Shown here piece by piece: positions 1 through 9,147 of a DNA stretch of 64,000 nt. Source of the DNA: Pseudoalteromonas tunicata (GTDB lineage Bacteria; Pseudomonadota; Gammaproteobacteria; Enterobacterales; Alteromonadaceae); assembly GCF_002310815.1 (NCBI RefSeq), contig NZ_CP011032.1, positions 970,001 through 1,034,000 on the forward strand. Reading direction: 5' to 3'. The position numbers were made by a program, and so were the translations under genes. The notes beneath the pieces were generated by a model. The model saw only the letters and a list, made by a program, of their open reading frames with translations. It did not search any database and was not told the origin of the DNA. Each line of letters begins with the position of its first letter. Position 1 is the stretch's first letter.

Positions 1-292
1 ATTGTTGATTGGTGTAATCATGCACCTCTATTTGATAATAAAGGGAAGCATCGTAAAGCTGAGCAAATAACTCGGTTGATGATTGCTTTTGATAAACAAT
101 ATTAATCAGTAGCACAATCGCTGCTATACCTAATACAAATTGTACCCGATTGAACCAAGGTATCTGTTTATCGGTGCGACTTTTTAATATCGCTAAAATA
201 GTGCAATGTTGTTTTTTGCTTAGCTTAATTTGCTCCTTACGCGCTTGATGGAGTTGTTTAAGTTGTTTATCAAACTCATGCTCAGATTTCAT
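1..292 (-). CDS. Putative sigma-factor partner membrane protein (partial)
   Basis: This gene runs off the window's left edge, so only its first 97 codons are visible. It starts at ATG 292 and overlaps the end of the ECF sigma gene by 11 bases, which implies translational coupling. The first 45 residues are charged (Lys, Gln, Glu) and should be cytoplasmic. Residues about 49-67 form one hydrophobic helix, and the rest would lie in the periplasm. A small one-helix protein encoded directly after an ECF sigma factor is the usual arrangement of an anti-sigma factor. No zinc-binding HxxxCxxC motif is visible, so anti-sigma activity is an inference from position and topology only. Confidence 0.6.
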   Translation of the reverse strand, partial: MKSEHEFDKQLKQLHQARKEQIKLSKKQHCTILAILKSRTDKQIPWFNRVQFVLGIAAIVLLINIVYQKQSSTELFAQLYDASLYYQIEVHDYTNQQ

Positions 293-845
293 TATACACT
301 CCTAGGCTAATTTTTAGCTGTTGCTTGGCATAGCGCAACCTGGTTTTTACAGTTTCTTGAGGCTCTGAGGTAATACTTGCAATTTGAGCCAATGAAAAAC
401 CTTCTTGTTGTAATATAAAGCTTTCCCTTTGCTTAAATGGTAGTTGTAGCAAAGCGTGGTTGTAGCTTTTTAATAAGTTATTTTCTGTTTCAAGTTCAAC
501 GGTTTGCAAGCTTTCTAACTGTTGATATTCAAGACTAATCAATTTGTTCGCTGCTTTTATTTCATCACGTAATGTATTGGTAGCAATGGTAAATAACCAA
601 GCTTTTAGTGAGGATTGTTCTCGGTAAAGGTGCCTTTTCTCCATAACTTTAAGCCATGTTTTTTGGCTGACATCATTCGCTGTATCGGTATTACTTAACG
701 ATACGAGATAGTGATAAATATCATTGCCAAAATGATTAAATAGTTGGCCTAATTCTGCTTGCGAACCTGTTTGACAAAAGCGAGTCATAATGATGTCTGG
801 ATCTTGCGGTTTGATAAACCAGCTTTTTAAATTAAGTAGTATCAA
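282..845 (-). CDS. ECF-type RNA polymerase sigma factor
   Basis: This 187-residue protein has the two-domain plan of an extracytoplasmic-function sigma-70 factor. Region 2 (about residues 25-95) carries DVSQKTWLKV and the WLFTIATN segment that contact core polymerase and the -10 element. Region 4 (about 130-180) is a helix-turn-helix reading the -35 element (ESFILQQEGFSLAQIA). The start is TTG 845, supported by an AAGGGG ribosome site 7 bases upstream; the alternative ATG 19 codons later lacks one as good. The next gene overlaps its stop codon and encodes a one-helix membrane protein, so the two probably form a sigma/regulator pair. The inducing signal cannot be read from sequence. Confidence 0.85.
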   Translation of the reverse strand: MILLNLKSWFIKPQDPDIIMTRFCQTGSQAELGQLFNHFGNDIYHYLVSLSNTDTANDVSQKTWLKVMEKRHLYREQSSLKAWLFTIATNTLRDEIKAANKLISLEYQQLESLQTVELETENNLLKSYNHALLQLPFKQRESFILQQEGFSLAQIASITSEPQETVKTRLRYAKQQLKISLGVYNEI

Positions 846-872
846 TAAAAGCCCCTTATATTTGTTTAAACA

Positions 873-898
873 GGCATCTTATATCACATTAAGATGCC
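873..898. other. Stem-loop upstream of the sigma gene
   Basis: A perfect 9-base inverted repeat (GGCATCTTA / TAAGATGCC, 8-base loop) lies 28 bases upstream of the TTG start of the sigma gene. It could be a 5' leader hairpin or an operator. There is no T-tract in either direction, so a terminator is less likely. Confidence 0.4.
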
Positions 899-930
899 AA
901 GCCTTGAGGGTATTAATTAGCCTGATTTCT

Positions 931-1107
931 CTGGATAAGAGATTTACCAACATATTAAATTAAAGGTAGATATCTTAGTTATGTTTCTCTAGCCAAATAT
1001 TTTCAAGGATTACAATGTGGATTGATGCGTCAATAGCTGGCCTATTGCACGTTAATCTAACGCAGTTAACGATGAAAATAGCTGCCTGAGATAGATTTAT
1101 TATCCAG
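931..1107. repeat. MITE-like dispersed repeat, copy 1
   Basis: This is a 177-base non-coding element bounded by imperfect terminal inverted repeats: CTGGATAAGAGATTTA at the left end, and TAGATTTATTATCCAG at the right, whose complement is CTGGATAATAAATCTA. The element is related over its whole length to the reverse complement of 12637-12809. Shared blocks include the left end (931-947) and ATATTTTCAAGG near the middle (997-1008). It contains an internal hairpin CAATAG-CTGGC-CTATTG at 1031-1047. No ORF or transposase is present, as expected for a miniature inverted-repeat element. A target duplication is not clear. Confidence 0.7.
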
Positions 1108-1115
1108 GATTAAGG

Positions 1116-1754
1116 TTAATTACTATTATCCAAACTGAAATCAAGTTGAATATTTAACCCATGCTGTTCTATTGCATGACCCTGCTCAATTTTGGCTTTG
1201 TATTTCCATTTTTTTATCGCTTTTAGGGCTGCTGCATCAAAAATACGCTTGGGCTCTGAGGCTAAAATAGTGGGGTTAATAACACGACCCGTCTTTGAAA
1301 TTGAAAAGCCAATTTGTACCCAGCCCTCAATACCATCTCGGGCTGCAGATTGTGGGTATTTCGGAGCCATCCTAACAATCGGGCTTGCTTGGTTATCTAG
1401 CTTTAAGCTTGTTAATCCTTCTTTATCGCTCATTTGTGGCGATATTTTTATTAGCGGTATGATCTGTGTCGTATCAATTTCGGGTGCATCTGAAACTGGC
1501 ATCAATTTTGGTGGAGCTTTATTTACCATTGGAGGTGGTGGTAAGCGCGATATTGTTGTGATCTGTTTGATTTTTTTTTCTTGGGCAACTTCAATCGTAA
1601 AATCAGGCTGTACTGTTGGCGCATAATTTTCTTGAGGTTTAATTAAATATTGCATAAAGGCAAAAGCTACAAAGGTCATTATCAGGCCAGCAGCAGTAAT
1701 TAGGGCTATTTTTGCTAATGGCTGAGCGGTAGATTGTGTGATTGTATGAGTCAT
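1116..1754 (-). CDS. TonB-family energy transducer
   Basis: This 212-residue inner-membrane protein should pass proton-motive force from an ExbB/ExbD motor to TonB-dependent outer-membrane receptors. It has one N-terminal membrane helix (about residues 14-36), a proline-rich linker (RLPPPP at 70-75, then APPKL), and a C-terminal TonB domain (about 125-210) with PKYPQSAARDGIEGWV and a terminal KKWKY segment. A strong ribosome site (AGGAGA) precedes ATG 1754. There is no exbB, exbD or receptor nearby, so it either borrows a motor encoded elsewhere or works in another TonB-type complex. The MITE-like repeat begins 8 bases after its stop codon. Confidence 0.85.
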   Translation of the reverse strand: MTHTITQSTAQPLAKIALITAAGLIMTFVAFAFMQYLIKPQENYAPTVQPDFTIEVAQEKKIKQITTISRLPPPPMVNKAPPKLMPVSDAPEIDTTQIIPLIKISPQMSDKEGLTSLKLDNQASPIVRMAPKYPQSAARDGIEGWVQIGFSISKTGRVINPTILASEPKRIFDAAALKAIKKWKYKAKIEQGHAIEQHGLNIQLDFSLDNSN

Positions 1755-1933
1755 AAAATATTCTCCTTGAGTTACTCGCTAATAAAACGAGATAAAAAGG
1801 AAAAAGGGGTGAAAATTTTAAAAATTATTTTTGACTCGTTTTTTTGACTAATTTGTTACTTGCTTTATGACTTCACAATCCCCATATATTACTATCTACA
1901 CAGTTAGTATAAATAAAAGTAGCCTAGTATTGC

Positions 1934-1962
1934 TTGGCGCTGAAACAAGCTTTTGTTATATT
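1934..1962 (+). promoter_or_regulatory. Candidate sigma-70 promoter of ribA
   Basis: TTGGCG (1934-1939), a 17-base spacer and TATATT (1957-1962) lie 35 bases upstream of the GTG start of ribA. This is a motif match only. Confidence 0.45.
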
Positions 1963-1996
1963 ATCACAATATTGTTTATTTTAATTTGGATACGTT

Positions 1997-2608
1997 GTGG
2001 CTGAAGTACGAGCAAGAGTCCAGCTAAAGGTTGGCAAACAGAGCACTATACCTGCAGAGATCCTGTCATTTTCAGGTCTGCAAGATGGTGTTGAGCATGT
2101 CGCTTTAGTGTTTAACCAAGCAGATAAAACACAAGATACCCCCTTAATTCGCCTTCATTCAGAATGTCTTACTGGAGATGTATTTCATTCATCACGCTGT
2201 GACTGCGGCGAGCAATTGAATGAATCGATTGAAAAAATGCACCAACAAGGTGGTATTTTGCTTTACCTTCGTCAAGAGGGGCGCGGCATTGGCTTGTACA
2301 ATAAAATTGATGCTTATGTTTTGCAGTCACAAGGGATGAATACGTACGAAGCGAACAATCATCTTGGTTTTGCTGATGATTTACGTGATTTTTCAGACGC
2401 AGTATTAATGTTAAAAGCGATGGGAATTCACGATGTTCAGTTAATGACGAATAACCCTAAAAAACTCAAGGCACTCACAGATGCTGGGATTAAAGTGCGC
2501 AACTTAGTTGGTACACATGCGCATTTAAAAGAGGGTAATGAAGCTTATTTAGCTACAAAAGTAAAACATGGCTCGCATATGCTGGATTTAAGTAAAACAA
2601 AAAAGTAG
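1997..2608 (+). CDS. ribA: GTP cyclohydrolase II
   Basis: This enzyme catalyses the first step of riboflavin synthesis, opening GTP to a diaminopyrimidine with release of formate and pyrophosphate. The three zinc-binding cysteines are present in [17 protein letters not shown] (C57, C68, C70), followed by the RQEGRGIGL and TNNPKK motifs. Its 203 residues fit the family. The start is GTG 1997. The C-terminal segment after NPKK differs from E. coli RibA: it has [18 protein letters not shown] where E. coli has a PLIVGRNPNNEHYLDTK-like stretch. It may therefore belong to a separate RibA subfamily. No FMN riboswitch is visible upstream. Confidence 0.9.
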   Translation: MAEVRARVQLKVGKQSTIPAEILSFSGLQDGVEHVALVFNQADKTQDTPLIRLHSECLTGDVFHSSRCDCGEQLNESIEKMHQQGGILLYLRQEGRGIGLYNKIDAYVLQSQGMNTYEANNHLGFADDLRDFSDAVLMLKAMGIHDVQLMTNNPKKLKALTDAGIKVRNLVGTHAHLKEGNEAYLATKVKHGSHMLDLSKTKK

Positions 2609-2657
2609 CATAGCGACTTAAGGGCTGATTTCATTCACTCGATTGATGAACATATAA

Positions 2658-2684
2658 AAAACGCACCTCAAGTTGGTGCGTTTT
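2658..2684 (+). terminator. Intrinsic terminator after ribA
   Basis: A 10-base perfect stem (AAAACGCACC / GGTGCGTTTT) with a 7-base loop lies about 50 bases after the ribA stop codon. The T-tract on the plus strand is short (TTTTGACTTT). Confidence 0.75.
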
Positions 2685-2716
2685 GACTTTAATTTAAGAC
2701 GAAATAAGATAAAACG

Positions 2717-3496
2717 ATGGCCATAGAGCAACGAGTTTATAAAGCCCAAGCGGGAGTAGCGTGGTTTAAAGCCGCTTGGCACATATTTAAGATGCAACCG
2801 GGGACATTTATTTTAATGCACGCGGTAATGGGTGGGCTTGGTTTGGTCGCAATTTTTTTTCCGATTTTACAAATTGCAGCTGGGCTTGCCACTCCTTTTT
2901 TAACGGCAGGTTTCTATCAGGCTATTTTATTACGCCAGCAAGGTAAAAAAATTACGGTTGCTGAGTTGTTTGCGCCATTTGGCCAAGTTGGTCGTCGCCT
3001 TGGATTATTTCGTTTAGGCTTGTATCAAATTGGTGCGGGAATTTTACTCGCTTTATTAGCAAGTTGGTTGTTTAAAGATGCAATTGCAGTGCTTGAGCAA
3101 TATGCAGCTCAGCCTGAAATTGCGGCGCAGCATTTACTGAATAATTTGCACTTTTCAAATATCGTAGTATTTATCAGTGCATTATCCTTTTATTTAATGT
3201 GTTTTGCGTATGCAGTGCCGTTAGTTTATTTTCACGGAACTGCTAATTTACTCGAAGTGTTCAAGGCTAGTTTATCTACGTTTTGGCATAACATGGCTGC
3301 TATCGGTGTATATGGAGTTATTTTTACCGGACTGATGTTAATCAGTGTACCGCTTTCATTTATCCCGTTATTTTTTATTATGCCTATTTGCTACATTGCT
3401 TTTTTTGTCTCATTTCAAGCTATGTTTATGAGTACAATTGTGGTGGCTGCGCCAACAAATGATATGCCGACTTCATCAGGGCGATTTGACGCTTAA
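2717..3496 (+). CDS. BPSS1780-like multi-pass membrane protein
   Basis: This 259-residue protein is predicted to be integral to the inner membrane, with five or six hydrophobic segments (about residues 30-75, 100-120, 150-175 and 195-245). It resembles the BPSS1780-type membrane family, which has no assigned function. An amphipathic stretch at residues 75-100 precedes the second helix group. Its stop codon overlaps the recX start in TAATG, so the two genes are likely co-transcribed and coupled. It could be a general envelope or transport protein; nothing more specific can be read from it. Confidence 0.7.
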   Translation: MAIEQRVYKAQAGVAWFKAAWHIFKMQPGTFILMHAVMGGLGLVAIFFPILQIAAGLATPFLTAGFYQAILLRQQGKKITVAELFAPFGQVGRRLGLFRLGLYQIGAGILLALLASWLFKDAIAVLEQYAAQPEIAAQHLLNNLHFSNIVVFISALSFYLMCFAYAVPLVYFHGTANLLEVFKASLSTFWHNMAAIGVYGVIFTGLMLISVPLSFIPLFFIMPICYIAFFVSFQAMFMSTIVVAAPTNDMPTSSGRFDA

Positions 3497-3960
3497 TGGA
3501 TGATAAAGAAAAGCAAAAACTAAAAAATTACGTGCTCTGGTTATTGTCTCGCCAAGAATATTCGCGTCGAGACTTAACCTTTAAATTACAGCAAAAAGGC
3601 GCATCAGCTGACTTTATCGCAAGTTTACTCGATTGGTGTGAGCATCATTCGTTTATTGATGAAAAGCGATATTGTGAAAGTTTTATTCGCCGTCATCTGG
3701 CAAAGCTTCACGGATTGAAGCGTATCCAGGCCGAAGCTGCGGGTAAAGGAATTGAGCGAACCTTACTTGAAACCACGTTAGATGAGATGGAAATTGACTG
3801 GTATCAGCAAGCCCAAGCAGCATATAATAGGAAGTTTTCTGGAATTACTGGAAACCTTGAATTCAAAGAAAAAGCAAAAATTTTGCGTTATTTGATGTAT
3901 CGAGGTTTTAATCATGAACAAATAGAATTTGCAATGCAAACAGAGCCGTCAGACGAGTGA
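3496..3960 (+). CDS. recX: Regulatory protein RecX
   Basis: RecX binds RecA filaments and inhibits recombinase and coprotease activity. The 154-residue protein shows the family's tandem three-helix repeats, with the signature [21 protein letters not shown] near the N terminus, [21 protein letters not shown] in the middle and the C-terminal YLMYRGF motif. In many bacteria recX follows recA directly. Here it sits between a membrane-protein gene, whose stop codon it overlaps, and alaS, so its expression is probably uncoupled from the recA promoter. No LexA box is apparent in the short upstream region. Confidence 0.88.
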   Translation: MDDKEKQKLKNYVLWLLSRQEYSRRDLTFKLQQKGASADFIASLLDWCEHHSFIDEKRYCESFIRRHLAKLHGLKRIQAEAAGKGIERTLLETTLDEMEIDWYQQAQAAYNRKFSGITGNLEFKEKAKILRYLMYRGFNHEQIEFAMQTEPSDE

Positions 3961-3970
3961 GAATATCCGC

Positions 3971-6571
3971 ATGCAGCATATGACTACCGCACAAATCCGC
4001 CAAGCTTTTTTAGACTACTTTTCGTCAAAACAGCATCAAGCCATCGCATCAAGCTCTTTGGTGCCAGGTAATGACCCAACATTATTATTTACCAATGCCG
4101 GTATGGTCCAATTTAAGGACGTATTTTTAGGCGCCGATAAACGCCCATATACTCGCGCAACCAGTTCACAGCGATGTGTTCGTGCTGGTGGTAAACATAA
4201 TGACCTTGAAAACGTGGGTTATACCGCCCGTCACCATACCTTTTTTGAAATGCTAGGTAACTTTAGTTTCGGTGATTATTTTAAAGAAGATGCGATTAAA
4301 TTTGCATGGGAATTTTTAACGACAGTGTTAAAGCTCCCAACCGAAAAATTATTAGTGACGGTTTATCACACTGATGATGAAGCCTTTGACATTTGGCACA
4401 AACAAGTAGGTTTGCCGGCAGATAGAATTATCCGTATTACGACGACTGATAACTTCTGGTCGATGGGTGATACGGGGCCATGTGGTCCATGTTCTGAAAT
4501 TTTTTATGATCATGGCGATGATATTTGGGGTGGCCCTCCGGGTTCTGCTGAAGAAGATGGCGATCGTTTCATTGAGATTTGGAACTTGGTATTCATGCAG
4601 TTCAATCGCCATGCAGATGGTTCAATGGAGCCACTGCCTAAGCAATCTGTTGATACAGGTATGGGGCTTGAGCGTATCTCAGCCATTATGCAAGGTGTGC
4701 ATTCAAACTACGAAATCGATATTTTCCAAGGATTGATCCGCGCTGCAGCTGATGTCACTAATGCACAAGATTTAGAAGATAAATCGTTACGTGTAATTGC
4801 CGATCACATTCGTTCATGTGCTTTTTTAATTGCTGATGGTGTGATGCCGTCAAATGAAGGTCGCGGTTACGTATTGCGTCGTATTATTCGCCGTGCAGTT
4901 CGCCATGGTAACAAGCTTGGTGCTAAAGATAACTTCTTCCATAAGTTAGTTGGTGCGTTAGCCGAGCAAATGGGCGATGCATATCAAGAGCTGTACAAGC
5001 AACGCGAAATTATTGAAAAAGTATTACGTATTGAAGAAGAACAGTTCAGTAAAACATTAGAGCGTGGCTTAGCCATTTTAGAAGATGGTTTAAAAGATAT
5101 AACAGGCGATGTTATTCCTGGTGATGTCGTCTTTAAACTTTATGATACCTACGGTTTCCCTGCTGATTTAACTGCCGATGTTGCGCGCGAGCGTTTTATG
5201 ACGATTGATGAGCCCGGCTTTCAAGCATGTATGGCTGCACAGCGTAAAATGGCGCAACAAGCCGGTAAATTCGGCACTGACTATAACGAGCAATTAAAAT
5301 CAGATAAACACACTGATTTTAAAGGGTATGAGCACGAGCATTTTTCAGGCACTGTGATAGAACTTTTCTTTGAGGGTCAATCGGTTAATAGTTTAGCTGA
5401 TGGTCAAAAAGGGATTGTAGTATTAGATCGTACTCCTTTTTATGCCGAGTCAGGCGGTCAAGCGGGCGATAAAGGTATTCTTAAAATTGCTGGTGGTGAG
5501 TTTAGCGTTTATAACACCACAAAACTTGGTAATGCCTTTGCTCACACAGGCGTGATCCAAGGTCAAATTGCTTTAAACGACCGAGTTGATGCACAAATCG
5601 ATACTACACGTCGTGATAATATCCGCAAAAACCATACCGCGACGCATCTATTGCATGAAGCATTACGCCAAGTATTAGGTGAGCATGTTGGTCAAAAAGG
5701 GTCATTAGTGGAATCAGAACGTTTACGTTTTGACTTCTCTCACTTTGAAGGTGTCACTAAAGCGCAATTAATTGAAATAGAATTAATGGTGAATGCTGAA
5801 ATTCGTCGTAATGTCGATTTACAGACTGAGCTAATGCAAATTGATGATGCTAAAGCCAAAGGTGCAATGGCGTTATTTGGTGAGAAATACGACGATGAAG
5901 TTCGTGTTGTTAGTATCGGTGAATTCTCTATCGAATTATGTGGTGGTACTCACGTTAAGCGTTTAGGTGATATTGGTTTATTTAAAATTGTGAGTGAATC
6001 AGGTATCGCTGCGGGTATTCGCCGTATTGAAGCGGTAACAGGAGCAGCAGCAATTGAGGTCATGCATCATCAAGCTGAGGTGCTTAATCATATTGCGGCA
6101 TTAGTAAAATCAGATGCCAATAGCGCTGTTGAAAAAGTAACGGCGTTAGTGGAGCGTACAAAAGGCCTTGAAAAAGAAATCAATCAACTTAATGATAAGT
6201 TAGCCAGCGCCGCAGGTGCCGGTTTACTTGATTCTGTGATTGAAATTGCAGGTGTGAAAGTACTTATTGCGAACGTTGCTGGCACAGAAAGCAAAGCATT
6301 ACGCGGCATGGTTGATGATTTAAAAAACAAACTTGGCTCAGGTGTGATTGCATTAGGTGTCGCTGAAGGCGACAAAGTGAGCTTGATCACTGGTGTCACC
6401 AAAGATTTAACTGGTAAATTCAAAGCAGGTGAATTGGTTAACTTTATGGCGCAGCAAGTTGGTGGCAAAGGTGGCGGTCGTCCTGATATGGCGCAAGCGG
6501 GTGGTTCAGAGCCTGAGCACTTAGCTTCAGCACTTGATAGTGTTGCAGCTTGGATCTCTGAGCGTGTATAA
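3971..6571 (+). CDS. alaS: Alanine--tRNA ligase
   Basis: This enzyme charges tRNA-Ala and edits mischarged Ser or Gly. The 866-residue protein aligns with E. coli AlaS throughout. It has an N-terminal class II catalytic core ([36 protein letters not shown]), a tRNA-recognition region, an editing domain with zinc-type motifs [11 protein letters not shown] and CGGTHV, and a C-terminal domain ending [16 protein letters not shown] chose ATG 3971 ([13 protein letters not shown]); ATG 3980 is equally plausible, and the frame stays open upstream to within recX. It starts 10 bases after recX and precedes lysC by 6 bases, so it is probably part of one transcription unit. Confidence 0.97.
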   Translation: MQHMTTAQIRQAFLDYFSSKQHQAIASSSLVPGNDPTLLFTNAGMVQFKDVFLGADKRPYTRATSSQRCVRAGGKHNDLENVGYTARHHTFFEMLGNFSFGDYFKEDAIKFAWEFLTTVLKLPTEKLLVTVYHTDDEAFDIWHKQVGLPADRIIRITTTDNFWSMGDTGPCGPCSEIFYDHGDDIWGGPPGSAEEDGDRFIEIWNLVFMQFNRHADGSMEPLPKQSVDTGMGLERISAIMQGVHSNYEIDIFQGLIRAAADVTNAQDLEDKSLRVIADHIRSCAFLIADGVMPSNEGRGYVLRRIIRRAVRHGNKLGAKDNFFHKLVGALAEQMGDAYQELYKQREIIEKVLRIEEEQFSKTLERGLAILEDGLKDITGDVIPGDVVFKLYDTYGFPADLTADVARERFMTIDEPGFQACMAAQRKMAQQAGKFGTDYNEQLKSDKHTDFKGYEHEHFSGTVIELFFEGQSVNSLADGQKGIVVLDRTPFYAESGGQAGDKGILKIAGGEFSVYNTTKLGNAFAHTGVIQGQIALNDRVDAQIDTTRRDNIRKNHTATHLLHEALRQVLGEHVGQKGSLVESERLRFDFSHFEGVTKAQLIEIELMVNAEIRRNVDLQTELMQIDDAKAKGAMALFGEKYDDEVRVVSIGEFSIELCGGTHVKRLGDIGLFKIVSESGIAAGIRRIEAVTGAAAIEVMHHQAEVLNHIAALVKSDANSAVEKVTALVERTKGLEKEINQLNDKLASAAGAGLLDSVIEIAGVKVLIANVAGTESKALRGMVDDLKNKLGSGVIALGVAEGDKVSLITGVTKDLTGKFKAGELVNFMAQQVGGKGGGRPDMAQAGGSEPEHLASALDSVAAWISERV

Positions 6572-6577
6572 CGTTTC

Positions 6578-7792
6578 GTGTCATTAATAGTCCAAAAATT
6601 TGGCGGCACTTCAGTTGGGTCAATTGACCGAATAGAAGCTGTCGCCGACCTTGTTATTAAAACAAAACAACAAGGCCACCAAGTTGTGGTTGTTTTATCT
6701 GCTATGGCAGGTGAAACCAATCGTTTAATTAGTCTTGCAAAACAAATCGATAATCGCCCTAATGCCCGCGAGCTTGATGTGCTGATAAGTACTGGTGAAC
6801 AAGTATCTGTCGCATTATTGGCTATGGCAATTATCAAACGTGGTCATTCAGCAATTAGTTTATTAGCCGATCAGGCACTTATCCAAACCGATAATTTTTT
6901 TGGCAAAGCACGAGTCACAGACATCGATTCGAGTCGTTTACTTCATGAGTTAGAACATGGCAGAATTGTCATTTTAGCTGGGTTTCAAGGTCGTGATAGT
7001 GAGGGGAATGTAACTACCCTTGGCCGTGGAGGCACAGATACAACCGCTGTTGAAGTCGCTGCAGCCATAAAAGCAAACGAATGCCAAATTTATACTGATG
7101 TTGATGGGGTTTATACTGCGGATCCGCGCATAGAATCACGGGCTCGGCGAATGGATACAATTACATTTGAAGAAATGCTCGAATTGGCAAGTCTTGGTGC
7201 TAAAGTATTGCAAATTCGCTGTGTAGAAGCTGCAGGAAGATACAATGTGCCATTAAGAGTATTATCTACTTTTGCACCGGATCAAGGCACGCTAATCACT
7301 TATGAGGAACCTCAGATGTTAGATCAAGTTGTATCTGGTATTGCGCATAATAAAGATGAAGCATTATTAACTATTTGTGGCGTGCCAAATACGCCAATTA
7401 ATTTAGCAAAAATTTTGCAACTTTTGGCTCAACATGCAATCGAAGTCGATATGATTGCACAAATAAATCAAAAAGATGCAAATATCGACTATGCTTTTAC
7501 TGTGCATCGTAATGACTTTGAACAAGGCTTGGAATTATTGCAATCTTTGGTTCAAACTTTGGGAGCAACTGAGGTTAAAGGGAATTGTAATGTGGCAAAA
7601 ATCTCAGCGGTTGGTGTTGGAATGAAGTCGCATGCAGGTGTTGCAGGCACATTATTTCAAGCATTGGCGGCTGAAAACATTGCAGCGTTACTCATTTCTA
7701 CCTCAGAAATAAAAATATCAGTGCTAATTGATGAAAAGTATCTAGAATTAGGCGTAAGAGCGCTGCATAGTGCTTTTTTTGTTATAAATTAA
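6578..7792 (+). CDS. lysC: Aspartate kinase
   Basis: Aspartokinase phosphorylates aspartate in the first step towards lysine, threonine, methionine and diaminopimelate. The 404-residue monofunctional enzyme has the KFGGTSVG nucleotide-binding motif at residues 7-14, GRGGTDTTAV and the DVDGVYTADPR motif in the kinase domain. Two C-terminal ACT domains (about 260-404) probably mediate feedback control by lysine and/or threonine. There is no fused homoserine dehydrogenase. Translation starts at GTG 6578, 6 bases after alaS. No lysine riboswitch fits in that gap, so regulation is probably allosteric. Confidence 0.95.
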   Translation: MSLIVQKFGGTSVGSIDRIEAVADLVIKTKQQGHQVVVVLSAMAGETNRLISLAKQIDNRPNARELDVLISTGEQVSVALLAMAIIKRGHSAISLLADQALIQTDNFFGKARVTDIDSSRLLHELEHGRIVILAGFQGRDSEGNVTTLGRGGTDTTAVEVAAAIKANECQIYTDVDGVYTADPRIESRARRMDTITFEEMLELASLGAKVLQIRCVEAAGRYNVPLRVLSTFAPDQGTLITYEEPQMLDQVVSGIAHNKDEALLTICGVPNTPINLAKILQLLAQHAIEVDMIAQINQKDANIDYAFTVHRNDFEQGLELLQSLVQTLGATEVKGNCNVAKISAVGVGMKSHAGVAGTLFQALAAENIAALLISTSEIKISVLIDEKYLELGVRALHSAFFVIN

Positions 7793-7886
7793 CCAGTTTT
7801 AGAGTTTTTACTTACTTTTGTAGTGATAATTCATTAAAATAGAAAGACACGGAATCTTTTAATCTTTTGGAAATTAGGAGCAAAGA

Positions 7887-8075
7887 ATGCTAATTCTGAC
7901 TCGTCGCGTTGGAGAAACCCTTATGATAGGGGACGAAGTTACAGTTACGGTACTTGGTGTTAAAGGTAATCAAGTACGTATCGGTGTAAATGCACCTAAA
8001 GATGTTTCAGTACATCGTGAAGAAATTTATATGCGTATTCAAGCTGAAAAAACAAACCCAATGGGTAATGAATAA
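7887..8075 (+). CDS. csrA: Carbon storage regulator CsrA
   Basis: CsrA is a small dimeric RNA-binding protein that recognises GGA motifs in mRNA leaders and controls translation and stability of carbon, motility and biofilm genes. The 62-residue protein begins [10 protein letters not shown] and retains the RNA-binding residues around R44 (VHREEI). It lies 94 bases after lysC with a strong AGGAG site 6 bases before ATG, and it ends at its own terminator. The lysC-csrA order is typical of Alteromonadales and Vibrionales. Its own leader contains AGGAG at the ribosome site, compatible with autoregulation. Confidence 0.97.
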   Translation: MLILTRRVGETLMIGDEVTVTVLGVKGNQVRIGVNAPKDVSVHREEIYMRIQAEKTNPMGNE

Positions 8076-8087
8076 GTTTGAATAGTT

Positions 8088-8113
8088 AAAAAAGCCGCTT
8101 AAGCGGCTTTTTT
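8088..8113 (+). terminator. Intrinsic terminator after csrA
   Basis: An uninterrupted palindrome (AAAAAAGCCGCTT / AAGCGGCTTTTTT) lies 12 bases after the csrA stop, with the T-tract formed by the downstream arm. It could also serve the convergent minus-strand channel gene. Confidence 0.85.
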
Positions 8114-8160
8114 ATTGCCTAACATATTTTAAAACAAGAATACTATGCTTGAGTAGGATG

Positions 8161-9024
8161 TTAAGCTTGCTTGATTGTAACCACACGTTGTGGAAATGGG
8201 ATCTCGATATTATTATTTTTTAAAGTATTAAATACCGTTAAGTTAATCGCCATTTTAGCTTTAATTATCTGATTTGTTTTAACCCAATAACGATAGCCAA
8301 TTACAACACTGCTATCGGCAAACTGATTAATGCCTACCTGTATCTTTGCACTTGCGACAAATTCTGGTTGCGCGTTAAGCGCTTGCTCAATTAGGCTAAT
8401 TGCAAATTCTGGGTCTGCATGATAAGCAATGCCAATTTCTCCTTCGATGAGTGATAACGCAAAAGAGTTATGAATTATCTCACCAACAATGTGCTTATTT
8501 GGCACGGTGATCACAATATCATCTTCATTGGTTAAAATGGTCACCCCTAATTCAATCGATTTTACTTGGCCAAAAATGCCATTCACTAAAATAGTATCGC
8601 CGACAATAAAAGGGCGAGTGGCGATGATTGCCAATCCTGCGCCATAGTTCGATAGCATGCCCTGCAAAGCGAGGCCTGCACCTAAAGATGCTGCGCCAAT
8701 CGCTGCAATAAAAGGCGTGATGCTGATGCCTATTTTACCCAAAGCGATGATCACAAACATGATAATTAGCAAAACCTTTATCACATTAGTGATGAAGTTA
8801 TTGAGCGTGATATCAACATTGTTTTTTTCTAATAATTTAAAAACTAGGCTCGATAATTTTTTGGCTACCCATAACCCAAAAAGTAATATCAGTAGTGCAG
8901 CGACAAGTTGAAAACTGTAGGTCACTAAATACTCAGTGATCAGTGCGTAGATCTTTTCTATTTGTTGGATTTCATTTTCAATCATGTCAGGGTCCAATTG
9001 AGTGGTTCGATGTAAGTACATCAT
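8161..9024 (-). CDS. MscS-family mechanosensitive channel
   Basis: Small-conductance channels of this family open under membrane tension and release solutes during hypo-osmotic shock. The 287-residue protein matches E. coli MscS in length. It has three predicted helices within about residues 30-140, with the glycine/alanine-rich pore helix GAASLGAGLALQGMLSNYGAG, then the beta domain (PFIVGDTILVNG...G.V) and a C-terminal alpha/beta domain ending PFPQRVV. The start is uncertain: ATG 9024 gives the length listed, and ATG 8985 (MIENEIQQ) has a weak GGA site. A second, longer-range paralogue lies at 11764-12636. Confidence 0.9.
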   Translation of the reverse strand: MMYLHRTTQLDPDMIENEIQQIEKIYALITEYLVTYSFQLVAALLILLFGLWVAKKLSSLVFKLLEKNNVDITLNNFITNVIKVLLIIMFVIIALGKIGISITPFIAAIGAASLGAGLALQGMLSNYGAGLAIIATRPFIVGDTILVNGIFGQVKSIELGVTILTNEDDIVITVPNKHIVGEIIHNSFALSLIEGEIGIAYHADPEFAISLIEQALNAQPEFVASAKIQVGINQFADSSVVIGYRYWVKTNQIIKAKMAINLTVFNTLKNNNIEIPFPQRVVTIKQA

Positions 9025-9147
9025 AAAATAAATCGTCAGAAACCCTTCAGCGAGGGTTTAGTTTTAGTATTGCAGAATATACACTGCAACTTATACATTA
9101 CCAGAATTTTTCTGGCTTAAGCTCTCACTTATAAAAGCAAATAACTC

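Noticed and set aside
6184..6837. 217-codon minus-strand ORF across the alaS-lysC junction
   Set aside because: It lies in strong plus-strand genes, has a biased composition and has no ribosome site.
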